A model generated the notes under the pieces. That model was not told the origin of the DNA, searched no databases, and was given only the letters and a program-made list of their open reading frames with translations. From NCBI RefSeq assembly GCF_003945595.2, contig NW_024104421.1, positions 1,302,001 to 1,366,000 on the forward strand: a stretch of DNA of 64,000 nt, in the 5' to 3' direction. Within the stretch, counting starts at the first letter, position 1. The number at the start of each line of letters is the position of its first letter. The stretch comes from Pipra filicauda. Lineage: Eukaryota; Chordata; Aves; Passeriformes; Pipridae. Both the position numbers and the translations under genes were made by a program. Shown here piece after piece: positions 12,661 to 26,200 of the stretch.

Positions 12661-15600
12661 CTGGAGATGAACAGAGAGAGTATTACAAGTACCCCCATTC
12701 CCTCCACCCTCATCCCTACACACACAACTTTCCAGTAAAAGCAGGGAGATATTTATGGAATGTCCTGACTCAGAGGCCAGCTGTTTCTCTTCTAGTAAAA
12801 TGGTAGTTAGAAATAAATCAGAGGAAGGTTTGATTTTGGTTGATGAAATAATGAATATTCAGTAATATATATAGAAGATGAGCTTAGATGAGCTAATAGT
12901 CCCTTCTGGTTTCCAGCTTTTTGTGAATGAAAGTGCTGTGAATCTACAGTTTCTCTCTTCCCTCCTTTTTCCCCTCCCTACTTTTCTCTAGCTTTCAGTA
13001 GTAGGATCTTGCTCCTTTACAAGCCTTATAGTTTCTAAATGTACCTGGGTTACACAGTATTATTTTTGTCATGTCATCATTCCCTACAGAGGGAAGGGAA
13101 TTCTTCACACAGTAGATTATGCACAATCTTTTTAAGTTACAAAATCGAGGTAATGGTTAAAAATTATATGCCTCTATATCACAAAGAGATGGGCTTGGGG
13201 GCTAATCTCTTTGCCATTCTGATTTACTCTAGTTCATAGAAAATAATACAGAGTGCCCGATTTAATGAAAGGCTGCAATTCAATCAAGAGGTTCTGCTGA
13301 GGTCATATAATATAAATGGTTACAGCACCTCTTGACTGAGTTACAGCCTTGATAATTCAGTACTTTGTTGTTATTTATGAGGGTAACTTTTCAAAGCAAT
13401 CTGCATATCTCCCGCTAAAACCTGCTTTGAAAATTTTATACCATGATGTCATTGAAAAAGAATTTTTTTTCTTTTGGTAAGAAAAGAGGAAAAAAAAACC
13501 CACACCAGCAAAATGAGAGGGGAAAGGAATGCATTGTTTTAGAATAGAAAATTAATCACTTGGAAATGGACTGGTTATTGTGAAGCAAATGCAGAAAGAG
13601 TACTGAACTTGTGATACATGAGAAAAACTACAGAAACTCCTGCCAAGGCTTTTAATGGAAAATACACCACACCGTCTCATTATAAACACAGCTTTGGGAG
13701 TGAAGAGTTATAACAGTGGAGAAAAAAGGGCATTATGGAAATATATATATATTTTGATAAACATAGTTAATGTAACTCAGCTTTAATTGAAGTATTGTAT
13801 GGAGTGGGGATTATGTTGTAGTAGGGACTCTTGGAATAATTTGGGTATTTGGGGTGTTAATATAAAGAAGGACGTAGTACTACATACTGGCAAAACTAGA
13901 ATGGTTTAGTCCTCAGGAGAACTGCACTGAGTCCATTGAAGCCTATCCCTATTGACATTGAAAAATCCACTCAACATACACCTCATCTTCTTAATTCTCC
14001 CAAATATTATCTGTGTTTTACATTACAATGTAATATTGTCTGCAAGGATAACACACTGATGTCTCCCTTAGGTAAATGTTTCCAATTTAGTGAATTGTAG
14101 GTGTCTGACTGGAGAGTCTACACTCTTCTGCAGAAGAGTGAATGCTTAAGATGCATCATTAATTTAATGTAGCTAAGAGACTAGTGGGCTTAAAGGAATT
14201 TGTAGTAGCCCCACAGAGAACTACTCAAATGTAATTTAAATAGAATGGAGGAAACTTTTTATTCGTTGATTTTTTTTTCTGAGTTAGAAATGTTCAGAGT
14301 GGTAATAGTTGCTTTTATATGTTTTAAACTTCATAAAGAAGTATCTGCAGTATATATGGAAACAAGCGTTTCAATTGAAGGCAGATCAGGGCTTTGCAGA
14401 AGCCTAGCTTTTGTGCAGAGTGCTCTAGCAATGCACCTACAGTGCTCCCTTTTTTTCTCTGGCGAAAGGAGAGGGAAGAAGGATAAAAAGTGCAACAGAC
14501 TGCCTACCAAGTAAACCACAAGTCACAGCTGAGCTATACTTCTCCAGCTCTGAATTCTTGGAAGGCAGAGTAATTTCTCTCTATTAATTGTTTTAAAATT
14601 GAGTATCATTCAGAAGATTCACAGAATTGAAGAATTTCTGTAGCCAAATTAAGAACCAATTAATAGGCTCCATCTAGATGCAGTAGGAATTCGAAAACTT
14701 AGAGGCCACGTTTCATAAAGTTATGGAAAAACTTTGATTTGGGGATTGCTGCATTACATTTATGCATTTCACTTTTCTGCCTGAGTTAGAATGAGATCGG
14801 GATTATTTTTTTTAAAACAGGAATCTATTATTTCTGTTAAGAAATTGCAGTTGATGGAGAAATGCATATTTTTACCTTTTCTACGACAAAACTAGTCATT
14901 TTTTGTATTCCTTAATCCCTGGGCCATAAAATAAATAATATCCTGTCTCTTATGTATAAAGCAAGGACTGATGGTGCCAGTTTTAAGTGTTCCATATTCC
15001 ACTGCCTATTCTTCCATCCTTGCAAGGATATGCATAACATACTCTATATTATGCCCTAGAGTGTGACCTTTATGTTTTAAATTTGCCTTTTCTGTATTCT
15101 TAATTCAACTTGTGCTAAAGTAACTAGAAAGATGCTGTCTTTGTTGTCCCAAGCATTAGATGGGACCCTCCAGCTCCATCATCTGCTTTAATAGGGCTCA
15201 AAAACTACATGAGCGAATGTAAAAGACACACAGTGCTCTGTGAGATACTTGGAAGGTTAGCCTCCATTTTACACCCAAGTGTCTGTTAAGACACTTCCAT
15301 TTCTTTAGTGAGGGAGCAGGAAGCTGTGTAAATTGGTGGTGTAGTGCTTAATAGTGCTTAATGGCTGTGTTCATATAACCAGGAGGCTCTAAGCTTAGCT
15401 CAGTGGTTAGAACATAGGAGAGAAAGGAAGCCAGCACAGAAGAATTCTTCGTTTCTCTTCTATTCTCCCCTGTGACCATTGTATTTTCTGTGCTATTTGA
15501 CCATGTCTCTTTGTTGTTTATGTGACTTATTCCCCCATTTGCCCCCCAAGTGCATTGGAAAATGCCGTGGAAGAGGGAAAGGGGGACATGGGAGGGCATG

Positions 15601-18600
15601 ACTGTGAGGTTTTTGCCAGTCGCAACTCTTAAGACTTTGCTGAAAGCTGCAGTCATCAGTGTGGTTATGCGATACAGAAATTTATTCCATCGGCTTTCAA
15701 GGTATAGACTGCTTTCATTTACACCATAGCATCCCCCCAGGATTAAGTCATTTGTTGCTCTGGCATTCTCTTAAAGCCTGGTCACAAAAGAGAACTTTCT
15801 GAACAATGGGCCTGTTATCCTATTCAGCCTTTTCTGATCTATTAAATTCCCTGTTACACCATTCTGCAATTACTCCACACCCCACCTTCCCAGACACCCT
15901 GTTCTCAAGCAATCTGGGAATTTGCCCTTGTCATTTGCCTCACTCCACAGGAGCCCCACATCCCTCTGTTTCACCCCACCACTTTTGGTATTGACTCTGG
16001 GTCATTTTCTGTGCTTGGCATACTCACATGTATGGCTCTCCTTCACATCTGCATTACCAGAGACACATTTATATATGTTTATTCAAAGACTTCTCTATCT
16101 TATTCAGAGAGAGGTGGGCTTAAAAGAAAATATTTCAGTCTCGACCCTAGTTTTATCTCAGTGTTAAAAAAGAAAAGAAAAGCTGAATTACATGTAGTTC
16201 TTTTTCCAAACATGTCTTACTAGATACAAAATAAATCTCTGTGTAAACTGCTTATTGTTGAGCACTGTGTCTGGAAAGAAAGGTAGGTACCATACACGAG
16301 AGGTCAGTGTTAGTCACAAAATTAAATCACAAAAGATATGATTGCATGTAAAGATTTGATAACGGTATTATTGTTCAGACAGAGTTCATTAACATTAGAT
16401 GTGTCAGTGTTAAAATCGAGGTGCGGTTGATATTGGACTTGAATTGATTTCTTTTTTTCACAGCCTCACTAGCAGTTATCTGACTGAAGTGATTTCTATG
16501 CAAACATTAAAATTTAGCTGAGTTTCTTGGGGACTTTGAGATGGTTTGAATCAATGTTCAGAATTAGCCCAAAAAGGCACAACGAATCAGAGCCAGTAGA
16601 GAATCCCAGCAGTAGAGCTGCACAGATCTGCTCTTTGGGTTCTTTCACAGATCTGGTTTTTGTCCAATATGCTCTTAATTTACAGATTTGATCTTTTATT
16701 TGAAGGAGCTGTTACTCTCAAAAAGCACCCACTTTTACTGTCAGGAAGATCATTTTCAGGTTTTGCAAGATTGCAGTCCTGAGTATGGGTCCAGCTCCTT
16801 ATAAAGGTTTGTCTCTCTAATTCTCAGATCATGAGTTATGATCCCTATTTACTGTTCTTTTAATCAGTTATAGCCTAGTCAGTGCTTGAGATCACAGTCA
16901 TGGAGGGAAGTTTGTGTTTTGTTTTTCTTTCAACAGGTAGATGTGGTCCAGTTGTGAAGGGTTTTAATATGAGGCCAAAGTCTTAGGAGAGGCACCTTTC
17001 TATACCAGTCAGAGCTTTTTCAGAAGACGCCTTTTTCCTTTTGTAACTGTGGAAAGTAGGAATAATAAGATGAGAACAAAAATATGAAGATCACTGGAAC
17101 AGGTTTCTATGTGATCAAACAAAGTGCAGCTTCTGCCCATTCACAGCAGAATCCAGATGTCTCTTACTGCCACACCTAAGAAGCGATGAATGAACAGGAT
17201 CCTGAACTACGGGTGTTGCAGAGAAGGTGATCCCTTCAAAGTGTTTTTTTCTTCATCTGAACTTCTTCACCCTGCTTCAATTCATTTTAAGCTTCCCCTT
17301 CACTGATCTTATTAGGGCTGTACAGGTGAATGCTTTGGAATTGCAAAAAGGAGTAGATTCCATTTATGAGAAAGACTTCATTTCATTCATCCCCAAGGAC
17401 TAGGGCAGGTCTTCTCAAATAGGTAGTTTGAGAAGTCTGTGAGGATGAGTACAGCTACTCCTCTCTTGTTTTTCGGTGATGCAAATTAGGTCCCAGAGCG
17501 ACAAGGACAAGGTTTGTCAGACACAGTGGGAGAAGGCTAACTCTGGGTGGCCATTGATGAGATTGGTAGCAGAGAGGTGAGGGGATTTGTTGTTACTTGC
17601 TTTAAATTAAATTTGTCAGAGGAAATGTTTACATTCTCTGTATTTCTGGGGTCTCTGGTTTTTTTACCAGGAAGAATGTAGTGCCTCTTGATTGTCATCA
17701 TTGTGTAAAGAGCTGCCCAGTGAATGACCTTAATTCTTGGGAAGGTATTCTATTCCTGTCCTGCATTCACCTCATTGGTCCTTGGTGATTCATAAAGCCA
17801 TCCTAAATGCAGATGATTCTTCTTGTGCATCTGGACAACTATTTGCAGAGGAAGTTTTATCCTGAGGTGAACGAAGGAAGTCTAACTTTTCTAAAGTAGT
17901 CTGAAAAAGTTCTACTGCAGGGTATGAGTAAGATTCCTCTCTGATAAAAAAGATGTTTTCTCTTTAGAGTGCTGGCAATAATTTGAAGTCATAGCTTATG
18001 CTTCAGTCTAAATCATTTGTCTTTTCTCATAGCAGAAGTTCATGTTACAGCTCTTTCACCTTTGCCCGGGCTGCTGCAGTTATCTGTTGGATGGCTGAGG
18101 AATGGGGGAGATCCCTGCCTGTGACCGTTTTCAATAGCCAGAGAGTGGCTGTAGAGTTGCCCTGACTCTCCTACTCCTCCAGTGCATTGTGTAATATAAG
18201 TACGTTTTGGATTTGACAAATGAGTCCCCTTTCTTACTCTTGTTCTTTCCTTGTTCTCAGCATTGTTTCCTTTGTCTCTCGTCTCTTTTCCCCTCTTTGA
18301 CTTCCCTGCCTTTACCTTCTGACTTTCCTTTCCCCTTGTCTAGAACTATTATGTTAAAGAGCTATGCATAATAGACTTTCTCTGATTTCTCTTCGCTTAT
18401 TTGGGGATTACCTGTCACAGCTTTTACATGGCTGAACCACCCGTGTATCTCGATGTTATTCCCTAACTCAGAAAGAAAAATGCTAGATCCAAAGGAAACC
18501 CAATGTATTTCCTCTCCTTATTTACGATGAAAATAACAGAGTCCAAGAAATCCATGAATGGAGACAAGTGAGAACAAACAGAACAAGTTGTCAAGGCAGA

Positions 18601-18806
18601 TGGAATGCTGTACTTCAGTGGAGAAGCCTGTGTGCAAATCTTGGAAGATTATTTTAGGCAAGTCCAAGGGTGACATTAGCCTTAGTAATTTCTGCTTAAT
18701 TTGACATAAGGATTTCATGCAAATATCATTTACTTCACAACTAGGACTCTGATTTACTGTGAAACTACCTGCACTTCAGAAGCTTTGATTTATAGTGTAC
18801 CTTTTT

Positions 18807-18823
18807 TTATTATTATTATTATT
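18807..18823. repeat. (TTA)n microsatellite
   Basis: A short TTA trinucleotide tract following a T-run. Confidence 0.85.
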
Positions 18824-19889
18824 GTTCCTGTCTTTCTGGCATCTGGCAATCGATGATTGAGATTTTGTGTTCACATATGTTGTGCAAGAGGAGTTCAGGA
18901 TGTGTAATTGTTTAGCATCAGGCGTATGTGCTTTAATTCTCACTTCCAGTGGTAAAACAGTCTGTCATATTTTGAAAGAGAAGAGAAATCTGGGCCTACT
19001 ATGTGGGATTTTTTTGTTGTTTCAGGGGGATATCCTTTTCATTTTTTTTTTCATTTTTTTAAATCCTCTTAATGGTTTTATTAACATCCCAGATAAGTAT
19101 TTTATGGTTCTTTCCATGTTATCATTAGATTCAAATTACACCTTTACTCTAGGAAGTACACAGACAATTTCATGTCTGTAGCCCTTTCACTACACAATTA
19201 TGTCAACTTATATTTTAAATAAATAGGTCCAGATGATCAGAATATCTGCATACTCATACCTCAATCTTATTGATAACACGTGACTCCAAACCAACCAGTT
19301 CCACAGTATGTCAGTATTTTCATGGGGTTTAGCTTCATATTTTCAACTTTCAAGTGCATGTGCACTTCCAGGGGACTTACTTGCTGGTTTACTGATTTTG
19401 TTTGGACATGGAATTGCCTGATTTGCCTTCATATTTACCTCATTTGCCAGGACAGTGGCAACACAGGGTTTGCATTTGATAGAGCTTATCTGTTATATAC
19501 AGTTTATTAATTGAGTAACATCAACTAGTAAATATATGGGTATGAATGCGTGTATTCATTATTAGGATCGGAAAACATTTTGCCACAATTTTTCCCCCGA
19601 GCAGTAGCAGGTCTGAGCACATCGTTTAAATGAGTGCAGTAATTTTCCCTTCATTTAAGGGAAAATTAACTTTTCTTCCACCTGCCATTGTTCTCTGAAG
19701 AGGATTATAATATGGTCAGCAAAACGCTAAGAAGGGTAAAGAAAAATTACATCAACCTCAAATGTCTTATTTACCTCCTAACCTCCTAATTATCCTGCGA
19801 AAAAAAAACCCAAGTATGGGGTGAGGGAACCTCTTCTTTCTGCCCGACTTCCACCTCCCCGTACCTCGTTGTCACTCCTGGCAGTGTAA

Positions 19890-20260
19890 CTAATGGCCAT
19901 ATCTGGATCCAGCCCTCCCCACCTCCGCTCCGCTGACATCATAAATTATCCAGATCTAAATGGACAACATTCATTAGCTGTGCACTTTGCAGAAAGAGCC
20001 AGCTCAGGAGCTAAGCGCTCGCCCATTTTTATTAAAAGTTTAAAAGCTCCTCTGCTGTCACGGAAAGGGGAGTTTGGAGGAGGTACAATGGAGGACAGTG
20101 CCACAGAGCTAATAAATAAAAATAATAACTATTACCATTGGTTGAGTGACCCTGGGAGAAGAGCACTACTGAGCCATTTGTTGTTCCTTTTCACTTGTCA
20201 ACAGCAGTGGCTTAAAAGCCTTCGCCATTGTTCAGGCCCTAATAGCACCTGTTGGGAAGA
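19890..20260. promoter_or_regulatory. Candidate intronic enhancer with SOX and homeodomain-like motifs
   Basis: This is a block of balanced composition with dense factor-like words: tgacatcataaattatcc (CRE/AP-1-like followed by an ATTA-type homeodomain core), tttttattaaaag (HOX/CDX-like), catttgttgttcc and CCATTGTT (20225-20232, a SOX core). A 152-codon open frame (19893-20351, +) spans it but ends in a low-complexity A-rich run and has no recognisable domain. I infer a conserved regulatory element. Sequence conservation could not be tested here. Confidence 0.35.
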
Positions 20261-23200
20261 TAGGAAGACAGCTGTCAAAAAAAAAAACCAACACAAAAAA
20301 CCCCACCAAAAACAACCAGGGTGGGGGAGGAGGGTGGAAGCTGATGATTAGTTCAGTAACAAGCGCTTTGGCGCAGCTGCAAGCAGGACATTTCCTGGCT
20401 TCCATTGGGAAGTGAGGCTCTGGCACCGCTGGCTCTGCACTCCAGCACTCCCCGGGACAGGCACCAGGGGAGCCCAGAGTACCCAGGAGCACCAGGAGAG
20501 GGGAATGGAGCCATGTGGGTCTGAAAACAGTGGTAGTTAACCCAAAATAACCCCAGACCTCAATAGCAGAAGTTGTGGCTTTGTGACAAGAGTGCTTGTT
20601 TTACTTTCTTTTTTTCTTTTTTATTTCTTTTTATTCCTCTCTTGCACTGGCAAAGAAGGCTCCTCTTCCCTCTTTGTCAAGGCAGGGTGTAAAGAAGGGT
20701 GAGGAGCCCCAGGGATCAACAACTCCCTTTCCAGCCTGTCATCTGGAGGCTGGAGCTGCCTGTTTTTTGGTGGTGGGAAATAGTGGCTGTGGCCAGGGTT
20801 GAAAGATAGGCTATGTAGAAAATGGTTTCCTCAGCCTCATCACATACAGTCCTCATGTTTTTAATTTTGAGAAAAATTACAAGCACTTCAGGAGTCATTT
20901 TTTTTCCATTTTTAAGTAAGTTGCTCTGAGATTTTCAGATAAAAATGCTATAGTAACTGTATGTGAAGGGTTACATTGTTGCTGTTGAATTTAGGATTTG
21001 AGACACGGAGTGGTTGAACTTCAGAAGGATTTCCTTGAAATTCTAGCCAAACACTGTAGCTCTCAATTTATGTTTTATGGTTATTTAGATTATATACCTT
21101 TTGGCTCTCTTGGGGTTTTGTTTTAGGTTTTTTTCAAGAAAGCATTTAATTACTTAAAATGAGATAGATCAGCACAAAAGATCTTCTCTGTCAAAGGATA
21201 AACCACAGAATATCCCTCGTGATGTGTCAATACCCATAAAAAGTTAGTGTATAGTCATCTCATTGAATGTTTTTTTTTTTAATCCCTCTTGCTTAATGAG
21301 GATGTGCTGAAGATGTAAAAAATTAGCAGACTGAAAACATCGTCCTCTGTTAACATTAGCAAGATATTATGGCCCTTTAATTAGAAACTGACTCTGTTGG
21401 TAGCACTAATACTTAAATGTATTTCAGGGGAATATGTATTTCAGTGGAGTATCTCTGTCCAGCTGAGACAGAAAAAACAAAACTGAAGTGAAATTTAATG
21501 GTATTTAATTCCAGATGTCTCTGTTTTTATGTTGTTACTCTTGAAATAGTCTCTGGAAATATTAAAACATCTTTGTGGTTTCAGAATTTCAGTGAAGCTC
21601 AGGTTTGGTATAGTGCCTCCTTCTGTCAAGTGACACAGGGTTTTTTGCTGGGTGGGCCACTCCTGAGAAAATCAATTCCTTCTTTCATTTAGAGGTGCCA
21701 GGAATTAAAGAGACATTAGAAACTCGAAGAAGACAGTTTAAGACAAAATTCTCTTTTTTCATGCATAGCAGAGGGTTTTTCTTATTTCACTGTTGCCCTT
21801 CTTTTCATAAGGATTCCTACTGGTGTAACATCAATGAAAAAGGAGAAGGTTGCTGCTCAGGAGTTGAAAGTGAGTTAGTATGTTTAACATATTAATTTAT
21901 TTTTTATATATCAGGAAAGTACAGGGAACATGTAAAAAATTTAACTTCTTTTCCTTTTTTTAAGTTTGGTAAGGTTAAATATCTTGCTACATTCTTATAT
22001 GTTAATTTAATTAGGGATGAAGAAGATTGGTAGGTGGTGGCAGGGAGTTGGGACCATCCTAAATATTGTGTATGCTGCAAAAGATGTTCCAGCAGCAGTT
22101 GTGCCAGTGAAATGCCACATTTGGCAGAATGTGTTTGTGGTTGTCTCTTTTCGGCCAACTCACTGGCCTGGATCTCCAAAGGCAGTCGGAGCCTAATTCC
22201 TTTCCAGAGTGAGATTTATGCTCCTGAATGCCTTTGGGAATCCAAAGCACTGAGTCCCAACGAATTTCAGTGACAAAAGATGTATTGTCCTGTGCATGGC
22301 ATCCAGTGCCATTCACAGTGCCTTCAGTGTGCCCTTCTCTGGGGGACACAGTTGCTTTGCTGCGGAAACGGGAAAGGCAGAGATTGAATCGATCCTTGAA
22401 CTGGCCATATCCTACTACCTATTTCAAGGACAAGGATTTGGATGGAGAGTAACTGAGCAGTGAGTACAAACTTTGCTGTTCCAGAGTTTCTTCAGAATAA
22501 TTAAGCTTTAGCGGTTTTGGGGGCATCCTGCAAGTAATGCTGCCCCATCTCCATATAAATCTGAGGCACCCAGCAGTGGCTCCAGGTTTGATGTGGAAGG
22601 CCAGAGTAATGGAGGTGTGAGAAGAGCACACCACTGCCCAGCTGCCCTGAGACACAAATATAAATTCCACCCCCACAACAGGGGAAGAGGTGGAAATTAT
22701 CGTCCAGCAGTTTGCAACCCTGGATTTTTGTGTTTTGGAGGGTAATCACTGGACACTTAGTAGCCTTGATGTAGTCCATTATCTCTAAGGTAGGTAAGGC
22801 AATGAAATATGCACTCTACAAGTTAGTGTGTTGGAAGTAACAGAGATTGAGCTGGAATTCCCTGTTGTTCTGAGGTGAGAGTGGAGATTGCAGGTTCGTT
22901 CCCTGGCTCAGCGCTGTGCTCGTGAGAGGTGGTTTTGTCGGGTACGATGGCCTCAGAAGGGCTATGGGGACATTTTATTGACGTAGACATTGTCAGTCCA
23001 GAATAGCGTATAACATACAGACTTTTAGAAATACCTAAATTGTCACATTCTGGAAGCTGGTTCTGTCCCGAAGCTGTATATCAATAAAGAGGGTGGACGC
23101 CGAGAAGATCTCAGCTATTGCCCCCAGCTATGAGCCCAGACCCTCCTGCAGGGAGGCTGAAGGACTGGCAGGAGGTATAACATGACAGACTTGATTTCTT

Positions 23201-26200
23201 TGCATTGTACGTGTCATATCTGGAGTATGACACTGCTCCTGCAGTAGGTGGCCATTCATTGAAACGAGGCCTAAAAAGTACCCAGCTGACGGAGCGACTG
23301 CCGGGGCATTCAGGTGATGGAAACTGTAAAAATTTCAGACAATAGCCTGACTGTTCCTGAGGGTGTAGTTGAACGAGATGCTGGCTTTGGCCTTAAACCT
23401 AGCTTAAGAAGTTCCTATGCCCTCCCCTGTCCTGCTCAACCATGTGTTCCTGCCTTGTGCCGTCATTTGGAGGCTCCTTACTTACATCCTAAGGGATAAT
23501 TAGTTCAACACTGGTAGTTTAGTGTATCTGAAGACTAACCTTTTTTTCCTAATAAATGTCCTTGTGGTTTTAGGTAACTTTCTGGTAAGACTAGCAGTAG
23601 GCATTGGTGAGCAGTTGTAAAAATAACTGCTTTGTATATTTGTAGATAGAGTAAAATCATGTTTCTTGTGGCATTCATAGATTACTGATTTGGATGTTAA
23701 AAGCTTGAATAATTTAATTATGGTGCTATGGAACCTTTTCTGGCTATGTGAATTATTATTTTTATCACAAAAAGCAGAACTCTTGTGCCAGAAATCACAA
23801 TAAAAATGTCTTATCATTCGTATAGCATTTACTTCACTAATGCAGCATGATGGGTATTGCAAAAGAGAGCAAGCAACTTGAAAACAACTCTTGTGTTATT
23901 AAACATACACAAAATTATGCAGGTACGTGCAACAAGAATACAATGGTTACTTGGTGTCATCGTTCACTATGATATCCACATCAATCATCTGTGGATACAG
24001 AAGTTGGTTTTGTCCTCTGCAGTAAAATGCTATGGGAGCTATCACGTGGCCAGAATGGGACTAGAGATTCCAAGAGCAGGAAGGCTGGTTATCCCTGCCA
24101 GGGAAGGGAGCTTTTTTAGTAGGCTTGGAAGCCACCCATGGACATATGTAGCCCAGCTGTTTTCTGCACAGTGGTTGTGATGGAGCGATGTAGTAAGAGT
24201 CATACTATGATGTGCTGGCCAGAGCACCACAGCTTCCCAATATCGAAGCGTGAGTGTTCTGCTCAGCTCTGTGAGTTTTTGCCCAAAGACTAAAAAACAT
24301 TTTATGTGTAAAAGAAAACCCCACCAAAACCCCAAAAGCACACTACTTTCTGTCCAGTCAGAGAAGCCCCAGGTAGTATTGTACTCAGCACCATATTTTT
24401 GCTTATCACGCCTGAGCAACCATGTCCTACATTTGAACAATATTTACATTTATAGAGGTGTTTCCTAGTGTCTGCTCCAAAAGTTTAAAATGCTTTTAGA
24501 CTGGTGAAAAATTGCAGTACTTCCTGGAAGGCAAGAGAAAAATGTATGTTGTGTGGTCTTTGATTTCCAAATTTAAATACATTCTGTGTTGTGCCTGCTC
24601 ATGATTCATAGTGTCTTGCCTAGCTGCAAGTAGTTCCCTAAAAGCATGATTCTGTTGATGGAGAACCATATGTGTATGCAGATGCTGTATGTCTATGTAA
24701 CCTGCTGATACCAACCATTTCTTCATAATAGTTGCTTTATTTTCTTTGCTATGAAAATTGTTTCTGATTTTGTGTGGGTAAGACCTTCATAATAAAAAAT
24801 GGGTGCATAAAAAGAGACATTTCTCGTGTCTCTCTATATACTTGTCTGCTCTTTTAAAGAAAGTGGAAATCTGCCCTTAATCTTGTTTCCTGATTTAAAC
24901 CAGAAAGGGTTTGTTGTGGTACATGAACACAGAACAGAGTACCAGTGGGGTGGCATGTTGATAGGTGAGAGTTGTAGAAACACTAAGTGGAACTGTGGCT
25001 GACAGGTGTAATGTATTTATGACCGTAGCAAAAGAAAAGGGTGAATAATGGATGCCAGCTCAGTATTTGCCAGCTCTTTCATAATATAAGGGAAGGTGCC
25101 TGCCAGAAGTGCAAGGTATATAAGCCGATGCTAAAGTTTATTCATGATTGTTTGTGCTGACCAAATACTCCTTCCTCTAGGAATGACACGTGTTGGCAGG
25201 AAATGTCTGGTGGTCTGGCTGGGTATTGAGCAACTCTTGGCTTCTCTCCACTCAGCTATGCTTCATGTCATCATCCTCTCCGAGGCCAAACATCTTTCTT
25301 TTACTTTGTTCTGAGGAGTGTCTCTCTTTCAGCCCAGGACAAGATCTGTTCCCTGTAGTTACAAAGGAGGGAACACTTTGGGCATCTCCTTGGGAGGGCA
25401 CCTATGCTTGGACAACCAGACACCACACAAGTGAGAGGCTCCAGGACTCACACTGCTCCTCTCACTTGTGGTCAGCTTACGTCAGCCTCTTCCCTATTAT
25501 CCTAGTTGTGTCTTCTTTATAACATCACAGCTTTCTCTCCCGTTTCCTCTTCAAATATGGCTCTTCTGGACATGCCTCGTGGAGAGCTCCCATCCGTCAC
25601 CTTCTTACAGCCGGATGGAATTGCATGCCTTTCTTTGGAAGCAGGCAGCTGCATGAAAAAGAAGTTTGCTTTTAGTAAAAAATCAGCAGGAGCAGAAAGA
25701 GGTAATGGAGATTTGGCACTGAAGACCATTTTAAGCTTTTCTAAGTGGATTTCTAGGACTGTGACCTTGGAGCATGGATTGAAAAGAGCTACTGGAGAGG
25801 CTAGGCCTGAAGGGAATGCTGTACTGTGGGACTGTGTTTCTGGAAGGCTGCCGAGGAAGGTTCAGGTACACACACGTGCATCTGCACTGCCACTGAATTG
25901 AGAGTAGCATTTGGTCACTCCCAAAGGGGAGTTACAGTGCTTGAAAAAAATTAACACAACTTCTGGAAGTAGACTAAATTCAATAGAAGTCTAGCAGACG
26001 GTGATAAAAATGGCGCCTCCCTCTTACTATGGCTTTGTAGCCTCGTCCGCTTCCTGGAAACAAAACCGCTGCTTTCCTGGTGTGAAAACTTCAGGTCTTT
26101 TAGCAAATAAGTCGATGAAGCTATACTTAAACATCAAATACAGAAATAGAAGGGCAGTGGCATGCTTGTTAGCATACAAAAAGTTAGACTAAATTTAATG

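Noticed and set aside
19893..20351. 152-codon open frame
   Set aside because: It ends in a lysine/glutamine run encoded by a low-complexity A-rich tract and has no domain. It overlaps a likely regulatory block.
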